This document shows positions 42,092 to 52,000 of a stretch of DNA of 64,000 bases, in pieces (position 1 is the first letter of the stretch; each line of letters opens with the position of its first letter). A model generated the notes under the pieces. The model was not told the DNA's origin, did no database searches, and was given only the letters and a program-made list of their open reading frames with translations. The DNA comes from Synechococcus sp. RS9909 (GTDB taxonomy: Bacteria; Cyanobacteriota; Cyanobacteriia; PCC-6307; Cyanobiaceae): positions 1,674,001 through 1,738,000 of the forward strand of contig NZ_CP047943.1 in NCBI RefSeq assembly GCF_014279595.1, written 5' to 3'. The translations under genes and the position numbers were made by a program.

Positions 42092-42928
42092 ATGCAGTCA
42101 TCGCCCCACGGTCAGCACCTGCCCAGGCTGCGGCTCGCCGTTGTCGGCCACCTCGAATGGGTGACCTTTCTGGCCGTCGATCAGCTCCCCCAAGCCGGGC
42201 TGATCAGCCGCGCCCATCGCAGCCTGGAGGAACCCGCCGGAGCTGGTGCCGTGGTGGCAGTGCAACTGGCGCAACTGTGCGGCGCCGAGGTGCTCTTTTT
42301 CACGGCGCTGGGGCGGGATGCCATCGGTGAGCGCAGCGAAGCGCGTCTGCGGGAGCTGGGGGTGACCCCCCAGATCGCCTGGCGCGATCAACCCACGCGC
42401 CGCGGTCTCAGCCTGGTGGATGGGAGCAGTGATCGAGCCATCACCGTGATCGGCGAACGGCTCTCCCCCACCGCGGCCGATCCCCTGCCCTGGGAAGAGC
42501 TGGCCCACTGCGCTGGCGTGTTTGTGTCCGCCAGCGATACCGAAGGCTTGCGCTTGGCACGCCGCGCAGCGGTGCTCACGGCAACGCCACGGTTGCGCTT
42601 GCCGCTGCTGCTCAACGCTGGCGTGGTCCTCGATGCCCTGATCGGCAGCGGCCTCGATCCGAGTGAACAGATCCCCAAGGGTGCCCTCGCGCCTGCGCCG
42701 CGCCTGCAGATCACCACCGAGGGCGCCGACGGTGGCCTGCTGATCCCCGGTGGGCGCTTCTCCGCCGAGCCGCTTCCAGGGCCACTGGTGGAGTCTTACG
42801 GCTGTGGCGACAGCTTTGCAGCCGGTGTCACGGCAGGTCTGGCCGCCGGCTGGAGCGTGGCGGACAGTGTGCGTCTTGGCGCCCGGTGCGGCGCCACCTG
42901 CGCCACACGCTTCGGGCCCTACGGCTGA
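42092..42928 (+). CDS. PfkB-family carbohydrate kinase
   Basis: A 278-residue ribokinase-fold kinase. PfkB signature 2 is VESYGCGDSFAAGVTAGLAAG with the catalytic Asp, and the N-terminal motif EEPAGAGAVVAVQLAQLCGAEVLFFTALG matches signature 1. Substrate candidates are sugars or nucleosides; the residues that would decide are not recognisable. It is 12 bp after the preceding gene, so transcriptional linkage is possible. Confidence 0.85.
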   Translation: MQSSPHGQHLPRLRLAVVGHLEWVTFLAVDQLPQAGLISRAHRSLEEPAGAGAVVAVQLAQLCGAEVLFFTALGRDAIGERSEARLRELGVTPQIAWRDQPTRRGLSLVDGSSDRAITVIGERLSPTAADPLPWEELAHCAGVFVSASDTEGLRLARRAAVLTATPRLRLPLLLNAGVVLDALIGSGLDPSEQIPKGALAPAPRLQITTEGADGGLLIPGGRFSAEPLPGPLVESYGCGDSFAAGVTAGLAAGWSVADSVRLGARCGATCATRFGPYG

Positions 42929-42998
42929 GCTTGGCGCGGTACCGCAGCTGTGCATAGCTTTCTGGTAGTGCCTCCCGAACCGCAGCGGTTGATCGAGC

Positions 42999-45191
42999 AT
43001 GTCGGAACTGCAATGCCCCTTCAGCGGCCACACCGGTGCCACCACACCAGCGGGCGGCACGCGCAACAGCCAGTGGTGGCCCGACCAGATCGACCTGGGG
43101 ATCCTGCATCAGCACCACCCAGCCGCCAATCCACTCGGGGTTGATTTCGATTACCCCGCGGCCTTCGCCCAACTCGACTACGCCGCGCTCAAGGCCGACC
43201 TGAAGGCCCTGATGACCGACTCCCAGCCGTGGTGGCCCGCCGACTGGGGCCACTACGGCGGCTTGTTCATCCGCATGGCCTGGCACAGCGCCGGCACCTA
43301 TCGCAGCGCCGACGGTCGCGGTGGAGCCGGCCATGGCAACCAGCGCTTCGCACCGCTGAACAGCTGGCCCGACAACACCAATCTCGACAAAGCCCGCCGC
43401 CTGCTCTGGCCGATCAAACAGCGCTACGGCAATGCCATCTCCTGGGCGGATCTGATCATCCTCACCGGCAACGTGGCCCTGGAATCCATGGGCTTCCGCA
43501 CCCTGGGCTTTGCCGGCGGTCGCACCGACATCTGGCAGCCGGAAGAGGACGTGTTCTGGGGCAAAGAGACCCGCTGGCTTGCCGATGAACGCCACAGCGC
43601 CGATGGCCAGCTCGACAATCCACTCGCGGCGGTGGAGATGGGCTTGATCTACGTCAACCCTGAAGGTCCGGAGGGGCACCCGGATCCGCTCGCTTCCGGC
43701 AAAGAGGTGCGTGACACCTTCGCGCGCATGGGCATGACCGTGGAGGAAACGGTCGCCCTGGTGGCCGGTGGTCACACCTTCGGCAAATGCCATGGCGCTG
43801 CCACAGCAGACCATCTGGAGGCCGAACCGGAAGGGGCGTCGCTGGAGGAACAGGGCCTCGGATGGCGCAACCGCTATGGCAGTGGCACGGCGGAACACAC
43901 GATCACCAGCGGCATCGAAGGGGCCTGGAAACCCCATCCCACCCGCTGGGATCAGGGTTACTTCGAAATGATGTTCACCTACGAATGGGAGCTCACAAAG
44001 AGTCCGGCCGGTGCCTGGCAGTGGGTCGCCAAGGATGTAAAACCCGAGCACATGATCCCCGATGCCCACGTGGCCGGGAAAAGCGCAGCGCCGATCATGA
44101 CCACAGCGGATCTCTCCCTGCGCCATGACCCGATCATGGCGCCGATCGCCCACCGCTTTCATCAAGACCAGGAGGCCTTCGCCGACACCTTTGCCCGCGC
44201 CTGGTTCAAACTCACCCACCGCGATCTCGGGCCACGCTCGCTCTACCTCGGCCCCGAGCAACCCGCCGAGGTGATGATCTGGCAAGACCCCCTGCCGGCG
44301 GTGGATCAGCCCCTGATCGACGCCTCCGACGTGGCGGTGCTCAAACGGGAGATCCTGGAGCAGGGCCTCAGCATCGGCGCCCTGGCGGCCACGGCCTGGG
44401 GGGCCGCCTCCAGTTTCCGCAACTCCGATCGCCGTGGCGGAGCCAATGGCGGCCGGATCCGGCTGTTACCGCAACGCACCTGGGAGGTGAATGATCCGGA
44501 TCAGCTCAACAGCGTGCTCGGCGCCCTTGAGCAGGTGCAGCAGCGCTTCAACGCCAACAGCTCCGAGAGCCGGACGGTGTCGATGGCCGACCTGATCGTG
44601 CTGGCGGGTTGCGCCGCTGTGGAGCAGGCGGCCGCTGCCGGTGGGCATGCCATCAGCGTGCCCTTCCGTCCGGGTCGCACCGATGCGGGGCCAGAGCACA
44701 CCGACACCGCCTCCTTCAACGCGCTCAAACCACTCGCGGATGGGTTCCGCAACTGGAAGCGCCAGGGTCTGCCGCTCCGCGACGAACAGCTCCTCGTCGA
44801 TCGAGCCCAACTGCTCAACCTCAGCGCGCCGGAGATGACCGTGCTGGTGGCAGGCCTGCGGGTGCTGGGAGCCAACACTGGGGGCAATCGCCAGGGGGTC
44901 TTCACCGATCGCATCGGCGTGCTCAGCCCCGACTTCTGCACCAACCTGCTCGACATGGGCACGGTGTGGGCACCCACCAGCGAAGCGAAGGATGCCTATG
45001 AAGGGCGTGATCGAACCAGCGGATCCCTGCGTTGGACTGCCAGCCGCGTCGATCTGGTGTTCGGCTCCCACAGCCAGCTGCGCGCCATCATGGAGGTGTA
45101 CGCCCAGAGCGACGGGAGGGAGCGCTTTGCGCGTGACTTCGTCAACGCCTGGGTGAAAGTGATGGAGCTCGACCGCTTCGATCTGCGCTGA
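42999..45191 (+). CDS. katG: Catalase-peroxidase
   Basis: A 730-residue bifunctional haem enzyme with catalase and broad peroxidase activity. The distal site is [13 protein letters not shown] (Arg, Trp, His). The proximal region is [18 protein letters not shown], with the haem-ligand His. [11 protein letters not shown] holds the Tyr of the Met-Tyr-Trp adduct. The duplicated C-terminal domain (from about residue 420) is complete. It detoxifies hydrogen peroxide. Its 3' end overlaps the convergent HIT gene by 50 bp. Confidence 0.97.
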   Translation: MSELQCPFSGHTGATTPAGGTRNSQWWPDQIDLGILHQHHPAANPLGVDFDYPAAFAQLDYAALKADLKALMTDSQPWWPADWGHYGGLFIRMAWHSAGTYRSADGRGGAGHGNQRFAPLNSWPDNTNLDKARRLLWPIKQRYGNAISWADLIILTGNVALESMGFRTLGFAGGRTDIWQPEEDVFWGKETRWLADERHSADGQLDNPLAAVEMGLIYVNPEGPEGHPDPLASGKEVRDTFARMGMTVEETVALVAGGHTFGKCHGAATADHLEAEPEGASLEEQGLGWRNRYGSGTAEHTITSGIEGAWKPHPTRWDQGYFEMMFTYEWELTKSPAGAWQWVAKDVKPEHMIPDAHVAGKSAAPIMTTADLSLRHDPIMAPIAHRFHQDQEAFADTFARAWFKLTHRDLGPRSLYLGPEQPAEVMIWQDPLPAVDQPLIDASDVAVLKREILEQGLSIGALAATAWGAASSFRNSDRRGGANGGRIRLLPQRTWEVNDPDQLNSVLGALEQVQQRFNANSSESRTVSMADLIVLAGCAAVEQAAAAGGHAISVPFRPGRTDAGPEHTDTASFNALKPLADGFRNWKRQGLPLRDEQLLVDRAQLLNLSAPEMTVLVAGLRVLGANTGGNRQGVFTDRIGVLSPDFCTNLLDMGTVWAPTSEAKDAYEGRDRTSGSLRWTASRVDLVFGSHSQLRAIMEVYAQSDGRERFARDFVNAWVKVMELDRFDLR

Positions 45192-45663
45192 GCGGCAACC
45201 AATCCGGCGCTTGCACGCGCTCTCGGGCTTGGTGGATCCAGGCCTGCACCGCCGCTGATTCGGCAGCAGGACGCTCTCCGGCCTCAACAGCGCGATAGTG
45301 ATCGGCCACCGCCCAGGTGGTGGTCTGGAGATCCTCCCCATGGCGGGGGATCAGGTGGAGATGCAGATGGCGGGCACCCTCGCCAAAGGCGATCGCATAC
45401 ACCCGATCGCAGCGCGTGAGCTCTTGCACCAGCTGAGACGCCCTCTGCACCACCAGGCCCCAGGCCTGGGCTTCCTCAGCGGTGAAGTCGATCGGACCGC
45501 TCAGATGGCGCCGGGCATCGAGACAACACCACCCGAGCAACGGCGACGGCTGTGGATGATGGCGCAGCAACCAATGTGGATTGCGCCAGATTTCCATGGC
45601 ATCCAGCTGCACCTGGTCCGCATGCAGGGCGCAGATGCCACACGACAGTGTTGAAACAGGCAT
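45142..45663 (-). CDS. HIT-family hydrolase/nucleotide-binding protein
   Basis: A 173-residue HIT protein: the triad motif is [10 protein letters not shown], and the N-terminal SCGICALH has the Cys/His zinc site common to this group. Substrates are nucleotide monophosphate esters or dinucleotides. Start: ATG at 45663, only five bases after the T-run of the psbA terminator, leaving no room for its own promoter or ribosome site. The last 50 bp are antisense to the katG 3' end. Confidence 0.85.
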   Translation of the reverse strand: MPVSTLSCGICALHADQVQLDAMEIWRNPHWLLRHHPQPSPLLGWCCLDARRHLSGPIDFTAEEAQAWGLVVQRASQLVQELTRCDRVYAIAFGEGARHLHLHLIPRHGEDLQTTTWAVADHYRAVEAGERPAAESAAVQAWIHQARERVQAPDWLPLSADRSGRAPSLSPRR

Positions 45664-45668
45664 CAGTT

Positions 45669-45697
45669 AAAAAGCCCCCACCGTGCGGCAGGGGCTG
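45669..45697 (-). terminator. psbA terminator
   Basis: Minus strand: AGCCCC-TGC, short loop, G-GTGGGGGCT, then TTTTT. It lies 28-56 bp past the psbA stop, immediately before the HIT gene start codon. Confidence 0.8.
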
Positions 45698-45724
45698 TTC
45701 CAATGCAACCGCGTGGAGCGCCGA

Positions 45725-46801
45725 TCAACCGATGGCGGGAGCCTGCAGAGCCACGGGGGTGGACTCAGCCGCAGCCAGGTCGAGGGGGAAGTTGTGAGCG
45801 TTACGCTCGTGCATCACTTCCATGCCGAGGTTGGCGCGGTTCAGCACATCAGCCCAGGTGTTCAACACCCGGCCCTGGGCATCCAGAACCGATTGGTTGA
45901 AGTTGAAACCGTTCAGGTTGAAGGCCATGGTGCTGATGCCCATGGAGGTGAACCAGATGCCGACCACAGGCCAGGCAGCCAGGAAGAAGTGAAGGCTGCG
46001 GCTGTTGTTGAAGGAGGCGTATTGGAAGATCAGGCGACCGAAATAACCGTGAGCAGCCACGATGTTGTAGGTCTCTTCCTCTTGACCGAACTTGTAGCCG
46101 TAGTTCTGGGACTCGCTCTCGGTGGTTTCACGCACCAGGGAGGAGGTCACCAGGGATCCGTGCATGGCGGAGAACAGGGAGCCACCGAACACACCGGCCA
46201 CACCCAGCATGTGGAAGGGGTGCATCAGGATGTTGTGCTCAGCCTGGAACACCAGCATGAAGTTGAAGGTGCCGGAGATGCCGAGGGGCATGCCGTCGGA
46301 GAAGGAACCCTGACCGAAGGGATAGATCAGGAAGACCGCAAAGGCGGCCGAGAGCGGTGCGCTGTAAGCAACGCAGATCCAGGGACGCATGCCGAGGCGG
46401 TAGGAGAGTTCCCACTGCCGGCCCATGTAGGCGGAAATGCCGATCAGGAAGTGAAAGACCACCAGCTGGTAAGGACCGCCGTTGTAGAGCCACTCATCGA
46501 GGGAGGCCGCTTCCCAGATGGGATAGAAGTGCAGGCCGATGGCGTTTGAGGAGGGCACAACAGCACCGGAGATGATGTTGTTGCCATAGATCAGGGAGCC
46601 GGCGACGGGCTCACGGATACCATCGATGTCCACCGCTGGAGCAGCGATGAACGCGATGATGAAGCAGGTGGTAGCAGCCAGCAGACAGGGAATCATCAGC
46701 ACACCGAACCAACCCACATAAATGCGGTTGTTGGTGTCGGTGACCCACTGACAGAAGTTTTCCCAGCTGCTGAGGCGACCGCTGCGAATGGCAGTAGCCA
46801 T
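45725..46801 (-). CDS. psbA: Photosystem II D1 protein
   Basis: A 358-residue D1 core protein with all landmarks: [22 protein letters not shown], the [11 protein letters not shown] chlorophyll/Mn region, [33 protein letters not shown] and the C-terminal [14 protein letters not shown] before the processing site. The residue equivalent to position 130 is Gln (GRQWELSYR), the D1:1 form usually expressed at lower light, rather than Glu as in the stress form D1:2. Picocyanobacteria carry several psbA copies. The upstream region holds three phased repeats. Confidence 0.98.
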   Translation of the reverse strand: MATAIRSGRLSSWENFCQWVTDTNNRIYVGWFGVLMIPCLLAATTCFIIAFIAAPAVDIDGIREPVAGSLIYGNNIISGAVVPSSNAIGLHFYPIWEAASLDEWLYNGGPYQLVVFHFLIGISAYMGRQWELSYRLGMRPWICVAYSAPLSAAFAVFLIYPFGQGSFSDGMPLGISGTFNFMLVFQAEHNILMHPFHMLGVAGVFGGSLFSAMHGSLVTSSLVRETTESESQNYGYKFGQEEETYNIVAAHGYFGRLIFQYASFNNSRSLHFFLAAWPVVGIWFTSMGISTMAFNLNGFNFNQSVLDAQGRVLNTWADVLNRANLGMEVMHERNAHNFPLDLAAAESTPVALQAPAIG

Positions 46802-46930
46802 AGAACAACAGATGAAAAGGACGGATCCACCCGGCCACCGCCACTGGCAGCAGAAGGGCAGGTCTTAAGGGTATGGAAAGGTATCGTGTTTTCCTGAAAA
46901 ACACAGATTTCGAGTCATGCCTAAAGAGAA

Positions 46931-46963
46931 CTTCATGAAGCGCTTCATCAAGCCTTCATGAAC
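46931..46963. repeat. Three helically phased CTTCAT(G/C)AA(G/C) repeats upstream of psbA
   Basis: Near-palindromic 10-mers CTTCATGAAG, CTTCATCAAG and CTTCATGAAC start at 46931, 46943 and 46954, spaced 12 and 11 bp, about one helical turn. They lie 130-162 bp before the psbA start codon, overlapping the 3' end of the preceding gene. Confidence 0.7.
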
Positions 46964-48296
46964 TTTTGATGCGCAAGTTTGCAGTCTGGGCGCTCATCCA
47001 TTCGCGGGCCTGCTGCAGAAAACCATTCCAATCAAGCCGTTCCCGTTCCGCCGCACGGGCCACCAGCAGGGGAGCCTGTTGCTTCAACAACGCCAGATCG
47101 GGCTCAGCCACCCCTGCATTGAGGGCCATCCAATCGGCCATCGACGCACCCACCACCCGGGTGAGATAGGCGGCGCAGAGGGCCTGGAGCGCACCAGCAG
47201 CCAGCCAGCTGCCGCCATCAAGCTTGGCGAAGCCGAGCAGGGCCTGGCCACTCCACTCCACCACGCCCTGCGCCAGGGCAGCGGCCGCGAGATGGCGCGC
47301 CGCCACCTGCAGCACCTCGGAGCTCCAGGGGCAATCCCACACCTGGGCCATCTCCCGCAGCATCAGGCCATTGCCAACGGCCACGGCCACCAGATCCCCA
47401 CTGGGCAATGGCGACACCACCACCGCACCTGCCACCAGCCATTGGCTGCGCTGCAGCAAGCTGCGAAACCGTTCGCGACGTCGCTGCTCGAGCTCAGCCT
47501 GCCAGCGCTGATGCAGGCGGGCCAGAAGCCGCTGCCGCGTGGCATCGAGGCTTCGTTGCGGTTGCTGGAGGAGGCGACGCAAGGGCTGCAGCAACGGACG
47601 CAGCGCCGTCGGCGTGCCGTCCCAGATCAGGAGGCGATCGTGCCACCGCTCCGGCAACTGGGCGCGCAGGTCCGCTTCTGCGCCGGCGTTGCGCTCCACC
47701 AGCAGCCAGGCGGGCTGATCGTCAGCGATCTGCTCCAGACGCAGGAAGTCGGCCGCGCGCAGGGGCAACGGCAGGAGAAACAGCAGGGCGTCCTGGTGCT
47801 CCAGGGCATCGGGCAGGGTCCAGCGGCCCGTGTTGGTGGTGAGCGGGTGAGCCAGCGACAGCTGCAGCGGGCTGGGGCCGGCCAGGGCCTGCTCGAGCCG
47901 CTGGCGCTCAGGCAAGGCCACGCCGGCCGAGGCCACAACCGCGATCGCAAGGGGGCCGGAACGCTCCAGCAACGCATCGAGCTGACGCTGGCGTTCCTCC
48001 CGGGCCCCAGACGCTTCCAGTGGCTCCTCGAGGCGATCGAACTGATCGAGCACATCGCGGCAGCGCTGCACCCAGCCGGGAAGGGTGCTGGGGGCCTGAA
48101 ACCTGGCGGCCGCCGCAGGCCGGCTCAACCACCACACACCGGCACCGACCACCACCACGCCGAGGCCACCCCCGGGAAGATGCAACACGTCGGCGCAGAC
48201 CCACTGACCGAACAAGAGGCTTCCGCCCGCCCAAAGCAAGGTTTGGCCCTTCACCGGAAGCCAGTTCAGAGAACCCAGCGACGGCACCGGAAGCAT
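46956..48296 (-). CDS. DUF697-like membrane protein with degenerate GTPase-like domain
   Basis: A 446-residue protein. After an N-terminal hydrophobic hairpin it has a soluble region (AIAVVASAGVALPERQRL..., ALLFLLPLPLRAADFLRLEQI). That region resembles a GTPase domain that has lost the GxxxxGK[ST] P-loop. A DUF697-like membrane domain follows (LVAGAVVVSPLPSGDLVAVAVGNGLMLREMAQVW). The assignment is by architecture only. The stop lies within the repeats in front of psbA, in the same orientation. Confidence 0.6.
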   Translation of the reverse strand: MLPVPSLGSLNWLPVKGQTLLWAGGSLLFGQWVCADVLHLPGGGLGVVVVGAGVWWLSRPAAAARFQAPSTLPGWVQRCRDVLDQFDRLEEPLEASGAREERQRQLDALLERSGPLAIAVVASAGVALPERQRLEQALAGPSPLQLSLAHPLTTNTGRWTLPDALEHQDALLFLLPLPLRAADFLRLEQIADDQPAWLLVERNAGAEADLRAQLPERWHDRLLIWDGTPTALRPLLQPLRRLLQQPQRSLDATRQRLLARLHQRWQAELEQRRRERFRSLLQRSQWLVAGAVVVSPLPSGDLVAVAVGNGLMLREMAQVWDCPWSSEVLQVAARHLAAAALAQGVVEWSGQALLGFAKLDGGSWLAAGALQALCAAYLTRVVGASMADWMALNAGVAEPDLALLKQQAPLLVARAAERERLDWNGFLQQAREWMSAQTANLRIKSS

Positions 48297-48449
48297 GGGG
48301 AGTTGTCTGAAGACCCGGCCTTCCTAGCTCAACCCCGGCACGCACACCAGGTCACACCAGCGCAAACCGCTGGGCGGCAGGCAATCCGACCCCGGCGCTG
48401 CACCGCAGCTCGGGGTGCTCCATAGCCTGGAAGCACCAGCCACCTCCGG

Positions 48450-49355
48450 ATGATCACCGACCGTCGCACCGAGGTGAAACGGGTGTTGCTCGCAGCCCTG
48501 GTGATCAACCTGAGCATGACCGGCCTGAAGCTGGTGCTCGGCCTGATCAGCGGCTCCCTCGCCGTGGTGGCTGACGCCATGCACAGCGCCACAGACGCCC
48601 TCTCCAGCCTGATGGGGCTTCTCACCAACAGCCTGTCGGATCCCCATCCGGATCGGGACCATCCCTACGGCCATGAGAAATACGAAGCGGTCGGCGCCCT
48701 GGCGATCGCCGGTTTCATCCTCTTCACCGCCCTGGAAATCCTGATCAGCGCTGGGGAGCGACTGCTCGACGGTCTGCCAGCCCTGCGCATCAATGGTCCG
48801 GAACTGTTCCTGCTCCTGCTGGTGCTGCTGTTCAACCTGGGCCTGGCCAGCTACGAGCGGCGGGAAGGTCGCCGCCTGCAGAGTCAGCTCCTGCTCGCCG
48901 ACGCCCGCCACACCACCAGCGACATCTGGACCACGGTGATCGTGCTGGTGGGTCTCACCGGCGCCTGGTGGTTCCAGGTGAACTGGTTGGATGTCGCCCT
49001 GGCCGTGCCCCTGGTGGTGTTGCTGCTGCGGGTGTGCTGGCAGGTGCTCCGCGCCAATCTGCCCTGGCTGGTGGATCACATCGCCATCGCCCCTGAGGCG
49101 ATTCATGAACAGGCGATGGCCGTGCCGGGAGTGCTCAATTGCCACGACATCGCCAGCCGCGGCGTGCTCGGCCAACGCGTCTTCATCGACATGCACATGG
49201 TGGTGGACGCCGATGATCTGCCCACGGCCCACAGGATCACCGAAATGGTGGAGGAGCGTCTGGAGAGTCGCTTCGGACCGGTGCGCTGCACCATCCACCT
49301 GGAGCCCCGCGATTACGCCGAACAACACATCACCTTCCGGGGCGCCCACGGCTGA
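48450..49355 (+). CDS. Cation diffusion facilitator (CDF) metal exporter
   Basis: A 301-residue CDF transporter. Six helices include metal-site motifs VADAMHSATDALSSL and LADARHTTSDIW (HxxxD in helices 2 and 5). DHPYGHEKYEAVGAL is the family loop. A cytoplasmic ferredoxin-like C-terminal domain follows (IDMHMVVDADDLPTAHRITEMVEERL). It exports divalent cations such as Zn2+, Fe2+ or Mn2+ against protons; which one is not visible. Confidence 0.92.
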   Translation: MITDRRTEVKRVLLAALVINLSMTGLKLVLGLISGSLAVVADAMHSATDALSSLMGLLTNSLSDPHPDRDHPYGHEKYEAVGALAIAGFILFTALEILISAGERLLDGLPALRINGPELFLLLLVLLFNLGLASYERREGRRLQSQLLLADARHTTSDIWTTVIVLVGLTGAWWFQVNWLDVALAVPLVVLLLRVCWQVLRANLPWLVDHIAIAPEAIHEQAMAVPGVLNCHDIASRGVLGQRVFIDMHMVVDADDLPTAHRITEMVEERLESRFGPVRCTIHLEPRDYAEQHITFRGAHG

Positions 49356-49467
49356 CTGATCCGCTGACTGATCCACTGACTGGGCCGGTCGTCAGGGCGG
49401 CGCGACCGGGCACCGTCAGGCCCCCGGTGATGCGTCACACTTGCCCCTGGTTGCAAGGCCTCAGGCC

Positions 49468-50076
49468 ATGACGGATTCCTACGGCGATTCCCAGACGTTT
49501 GCGGGTGAGGGTGACACGGGTCGCGGTCGCGGCCAGGAGGAGGGTGGTCGCCGAGGCGGCTTCCGTGGCGGTGGCGCTGGACGTGGCCAGGGCAACCGGG
49601 AGGGCGGTGGCTTCCGCATTCGCCTGAGCGATAACGAAATGCGCGCCACCCGGGCGCTTCAGGAGGCCTTCAATCTCCGCTCCACCGTGGCCGTGCTCGG
49701 CTTTGCCGTGCGCACCCTCGGCCAGATGCTCGAAGACGGTGAGCTGGATGCCCTGGTGGAGCAGCAGCGCTCCCAGGCCCCCCGCGGCGCTGGACGCCGG
49801 GAGGACGGACGCGGTGAAGGCCGTGATGGTGGCCGGGGCGGCTGGCGGGGCGAAGGCGGCCGGGGCGAAGGAGGTCGCGGCTCCAGGCCTGACCCCTTCG
49901 CCCGCCCGGCCAAACCGCAACCGGCCGCGCCTGAGCCCGACGTGGAGGTGAGTGACGCAGAGGCTGTTGAAGCTGACACCACTGTTGAAGCTGACACGGC
50001 TGTCGACGCTGACACGGCTGTCGACGCTGACACGGCTGTCGAGGCTGACACCGACACCAGGACCGACGAGGCCTGA
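49468..50076 (+). CDS. RGG-rich protein with conserved core and acidic repeat tail
   Basis: A 202-residue protein: an RGG-rich N-terminus (TGRGRGQEEGGRRGGFRGGG...), a roughly 50-residue conserved-looking helical core (FRIRLSDNEMRATRALQEAFNLRSTVAVLGFAVRTLGQMLEDGELDALV), a second RGG/REGRG stretch, then an acidic tail built of five A-V-(E/D)-A-D-T units. RGG boxes suggest RNA binding. It ends 4 bp before trpS, so the two are probably co-transcribed. No family is recognised. Confidence 0.7.
   Translation: MTDSYGDSQTFAGEGDTGRGRGQEEGGRRGGFRGGGAGRGQGNREGGGFRIRLSDNEMRATRALQEAFNLRSTVAVLGFAVRTLGQMLEDGELDALVEQQRSQAPRGAGRREDGRGEGRDGGRGGWRGEGGRGEGGRGSRPDPFARPAKPQPAAPEPDVEVSDAEAVEADTTVEADTAVDADTAVDADTAVEADTDTRTDEA
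49963..50052. repeat. Five tandem 18-bp repeats inside the RGG protein gene
   Basis: Five copies of an 18-bp unit, GCTGTCGACGCTGACACG and variants, in frame. They encode (AV[E/D]ADT) units in the acidic tail. Copies 3 and 4 are identical; the others differ at one to four bases. Confidence 0.9.
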
Positions 50077-50080
50077 GGCG

Positions 50081-51094
50081 ATGGCACGGTCGCGTGTTCT
50101 CTCCGGGGTGCAGCCCACCGGCGCCTTGCACCTCGGCAACTGGCTGGGGGCCATTCGCAACTGGGTGGACCTCCAGCACGACCACGACACCTTCTTCTGT
50201 GTGGTGGATCTGCATGCGATCACCGTGCCCCATGACCCGACCCGCCTGGCGGACGACACGCTCAACACGGCAGCGCTCTATCTCGCCTGCGGCATCGATC
50301 CCGCGGTCAGCACGGTGTTCGTGCAGAGCCATGTCGCCGCCCATGCCGAGCTCTGCTGGCTGCTCAACTGCGTCACACCGCTCAACTGGCTGGAACGGAT
50401 GATCCAGTTCAAAGAGAAGGCCGTCAAACAGGGCGACAACGTGTCGGTGGGGTTGCTGGATTACCCGGTGTTGATGGCCGCCGACATCCTTCTCTATGAC
50501 GCTGACCTGGTGCCGGTGGGAGAAGACCAGAAGCAACACCTGGAACTGGCGCGCGACATCGCCCAGCAACGCATCAATGCCCGTTTCGGCTCCGAGGAGT
50601 CGCCGGTGCTCAAGGTGCCTCAGCCCCTGATTCTCAGGGATGGGGCCCGGGTGATGAGCCTCACCGACGGTCGCAACAAGATGAGCAAAAGCGACCCGAA
50701 CGAAGGCAGCCGCATCAACCTGCTCGACCCGCCCGAACTGATCACCAAGAAGATCAAACGGGCCAAGACCGATCCCCAGATGGGCCTGGAATTCGGCAAT
50801 CCGGAGCGACCGGAAACCGACAACCTTCTCGGCCTTTACGCCATTCTCAGCGGCCTCGGCCGCGATGCCGCAGGGGCGGAGTGCGCCGCGATGGGCTGGG
50901 GCCGCTTCAAACCTCTGCTGGCCGAGGCGACTGTGGCGGCCCTGGAGCCGATTCAGGCCCGGCACCGGGAGCTGCTGGATGATCGCGCCGAACTGGAACA
51001 GGTGCTGCAGCAAGGACGCGAACGCGCTCAGACCGTGGCGACCTCCACCGTGGAGCGGGTGCGCCAGCAGCTGGGCTTCCTGCCAGCCCGCTGA
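50081..51094 (+). CDS. trpS: Tryptophanyl-tRNA synthetase
   Basis: A 337-residue class I synthetase. The HIGH-type motif is GALHLGNWLGAI and the KMSKS motif is NKMSKSDPNEGS. QVPVGEDQ-type VPVGEDQKQHLELARDIAQ is typical of bacterial TrpRS. Start: ATG at 50081 four bases after the preceding stop; the upstream extension in this frame is the repeat tract read in another frame and is not coding. Confidence 0.96.
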   Translation: MARSRVLSGVQPTGALHLGNWLGAIRNWVDLQHDHDTFFCVVDLHAITVPHDPTRLADDTLNTAALYLACGIDPAVSTVFVQSHVAAHAELCWLLNCVTPLNWLERMIQFKEKAVKQGDNVSVGLLDYPVLMAADILLYDADLVPVGEDQKQHLELARDIAQQRINARFGSEESPVLKVPQPLILRDGARVMSLTDGRNKMSKSDPNEGSRINLLDPPELITKKIKRAKTDPQMGLEFGNPERPETDNLLGLYAILSGLGRDAAGAECAAMGWGRFKPLLAEATVAALEPIQARHRELLDDRAELEQVLQQGRERAQTVATSTVERVRQQLGFLPAR

Positions 51095-51330
51095 TCAGTG
51101 CTACGGCATCACAAAAGTTTCACTGATCATTAAAACTTCCTGAGGGGATTCCCTGGCCCGCGGGGGTCCAACCCCAGGATGTTCGCGCTGCCAACGGGTC
51201 TCATGGGTCTCAAGCGCGCCGTGACTGGCGCTTGGTCCGCTTAGGCACATCCGATCAACGCCGTCAAGACCGGTCGTGCTCCCCTCGTCACCATCCCAGG
51301 CCGGCCTTCAGGGTATGGGGCCCTCGATGG

Positions 51331-51999
51331 ATGGATTTGCGTCGGTTCTCCCGTTATCAGACCCAGCAGCTCCTCTCCGCCACGGCGGTGAGTGCCGGCC
51401 TGCTTCTGTGCTTCGGCCAGGGACTCCATGCCGAACGCGCCCAGGAGCGGCTGGATCAGGCCGAGACCCTGCAGGCGTCGCTGCGCCAACAGGCGGATGC
51501 CCGCGCTGAGCTGCTGGCGGATCGGCCCTACCGGATCACCCCGGAGCGCCGCGCCCTCCTCAACACCATCCGCTACGCCGAAGGCACCTGGAAGGACGGT
51601 CGCGATCACGGCTACCGCGTGCTCTATGGCGGCAGCCTGTTCCAGGACCTGTCGCGCCACCCAGAAAAGGTGGTCGTGAAGCGTTACACCAGTGCCGCCG
51701 CCGGCGCCTATCAGTTCCTGCCAGGCACCTGGCGCCAGGTGGCCCGCGAATTGAAGCTGCCCAGCTTTGAGCCCCAGCACCAGGACCAGGCAGCGCTGCG
51801 TCTGGTCGAGCGACGTGGCGCCCTGGAGGAAGTCGACCGCCATGGCCTCACGCCCACAGTCATGAATCGCCTGGCACCGGAGTGGGCCTCCTTCCCCACC
51901 CACGCTGGAACAAGCGCCTATGGACAGCCCGTGAAAAGCCACGCTGAGCTGGCGCGCTTCTACAGCAGCAATCTCGAAGCGATTCGCCAAGGCGCCTGA
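51331..51999 (+). CDS. Lambda-R-type muramidase (GH104-like) with signal peptide
   Basis: A 222-residue exported protein from the ATG at 51331, with a signal sequence (LLSATAVSAGLLLCFGQGLHA). The mature domain aligns with the phage lambda R lytic transglycosylase: IRYAEGTWKDGRDHGYRVLYGGSLFQDLSRHP (catalytic Glu in AEGT), SAAAGAYQFLPGTW, and QHQDQAALRLVERRGAL.EVDR followed by EWASFP. It should cleave peptidoglycan. There is no holin or phage gene nearby, so it appears to be a domesticated host enzyme. Confidence 0.85.
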   Translation: MDLRRFSRYQTQQLLSATAVSAGLLLCFGQGLHAERAQERLDQAETLQASLRQQADARAELLADRPYRITPERRALLNTIRYAEGTWKDGRDHGYRVLYGGSLFQDLSRHPEKVVVKRYTSAAAGAYQFLPGTWRQVARELKLPSFEPQHQDQAALRLVERRGALEEVDRHGLTPTVMNRLAPEWASFPTHAGTSAYGQPVKSHAELARFYSSNLEAIRQGA

Positions 52000-52000
52000 T

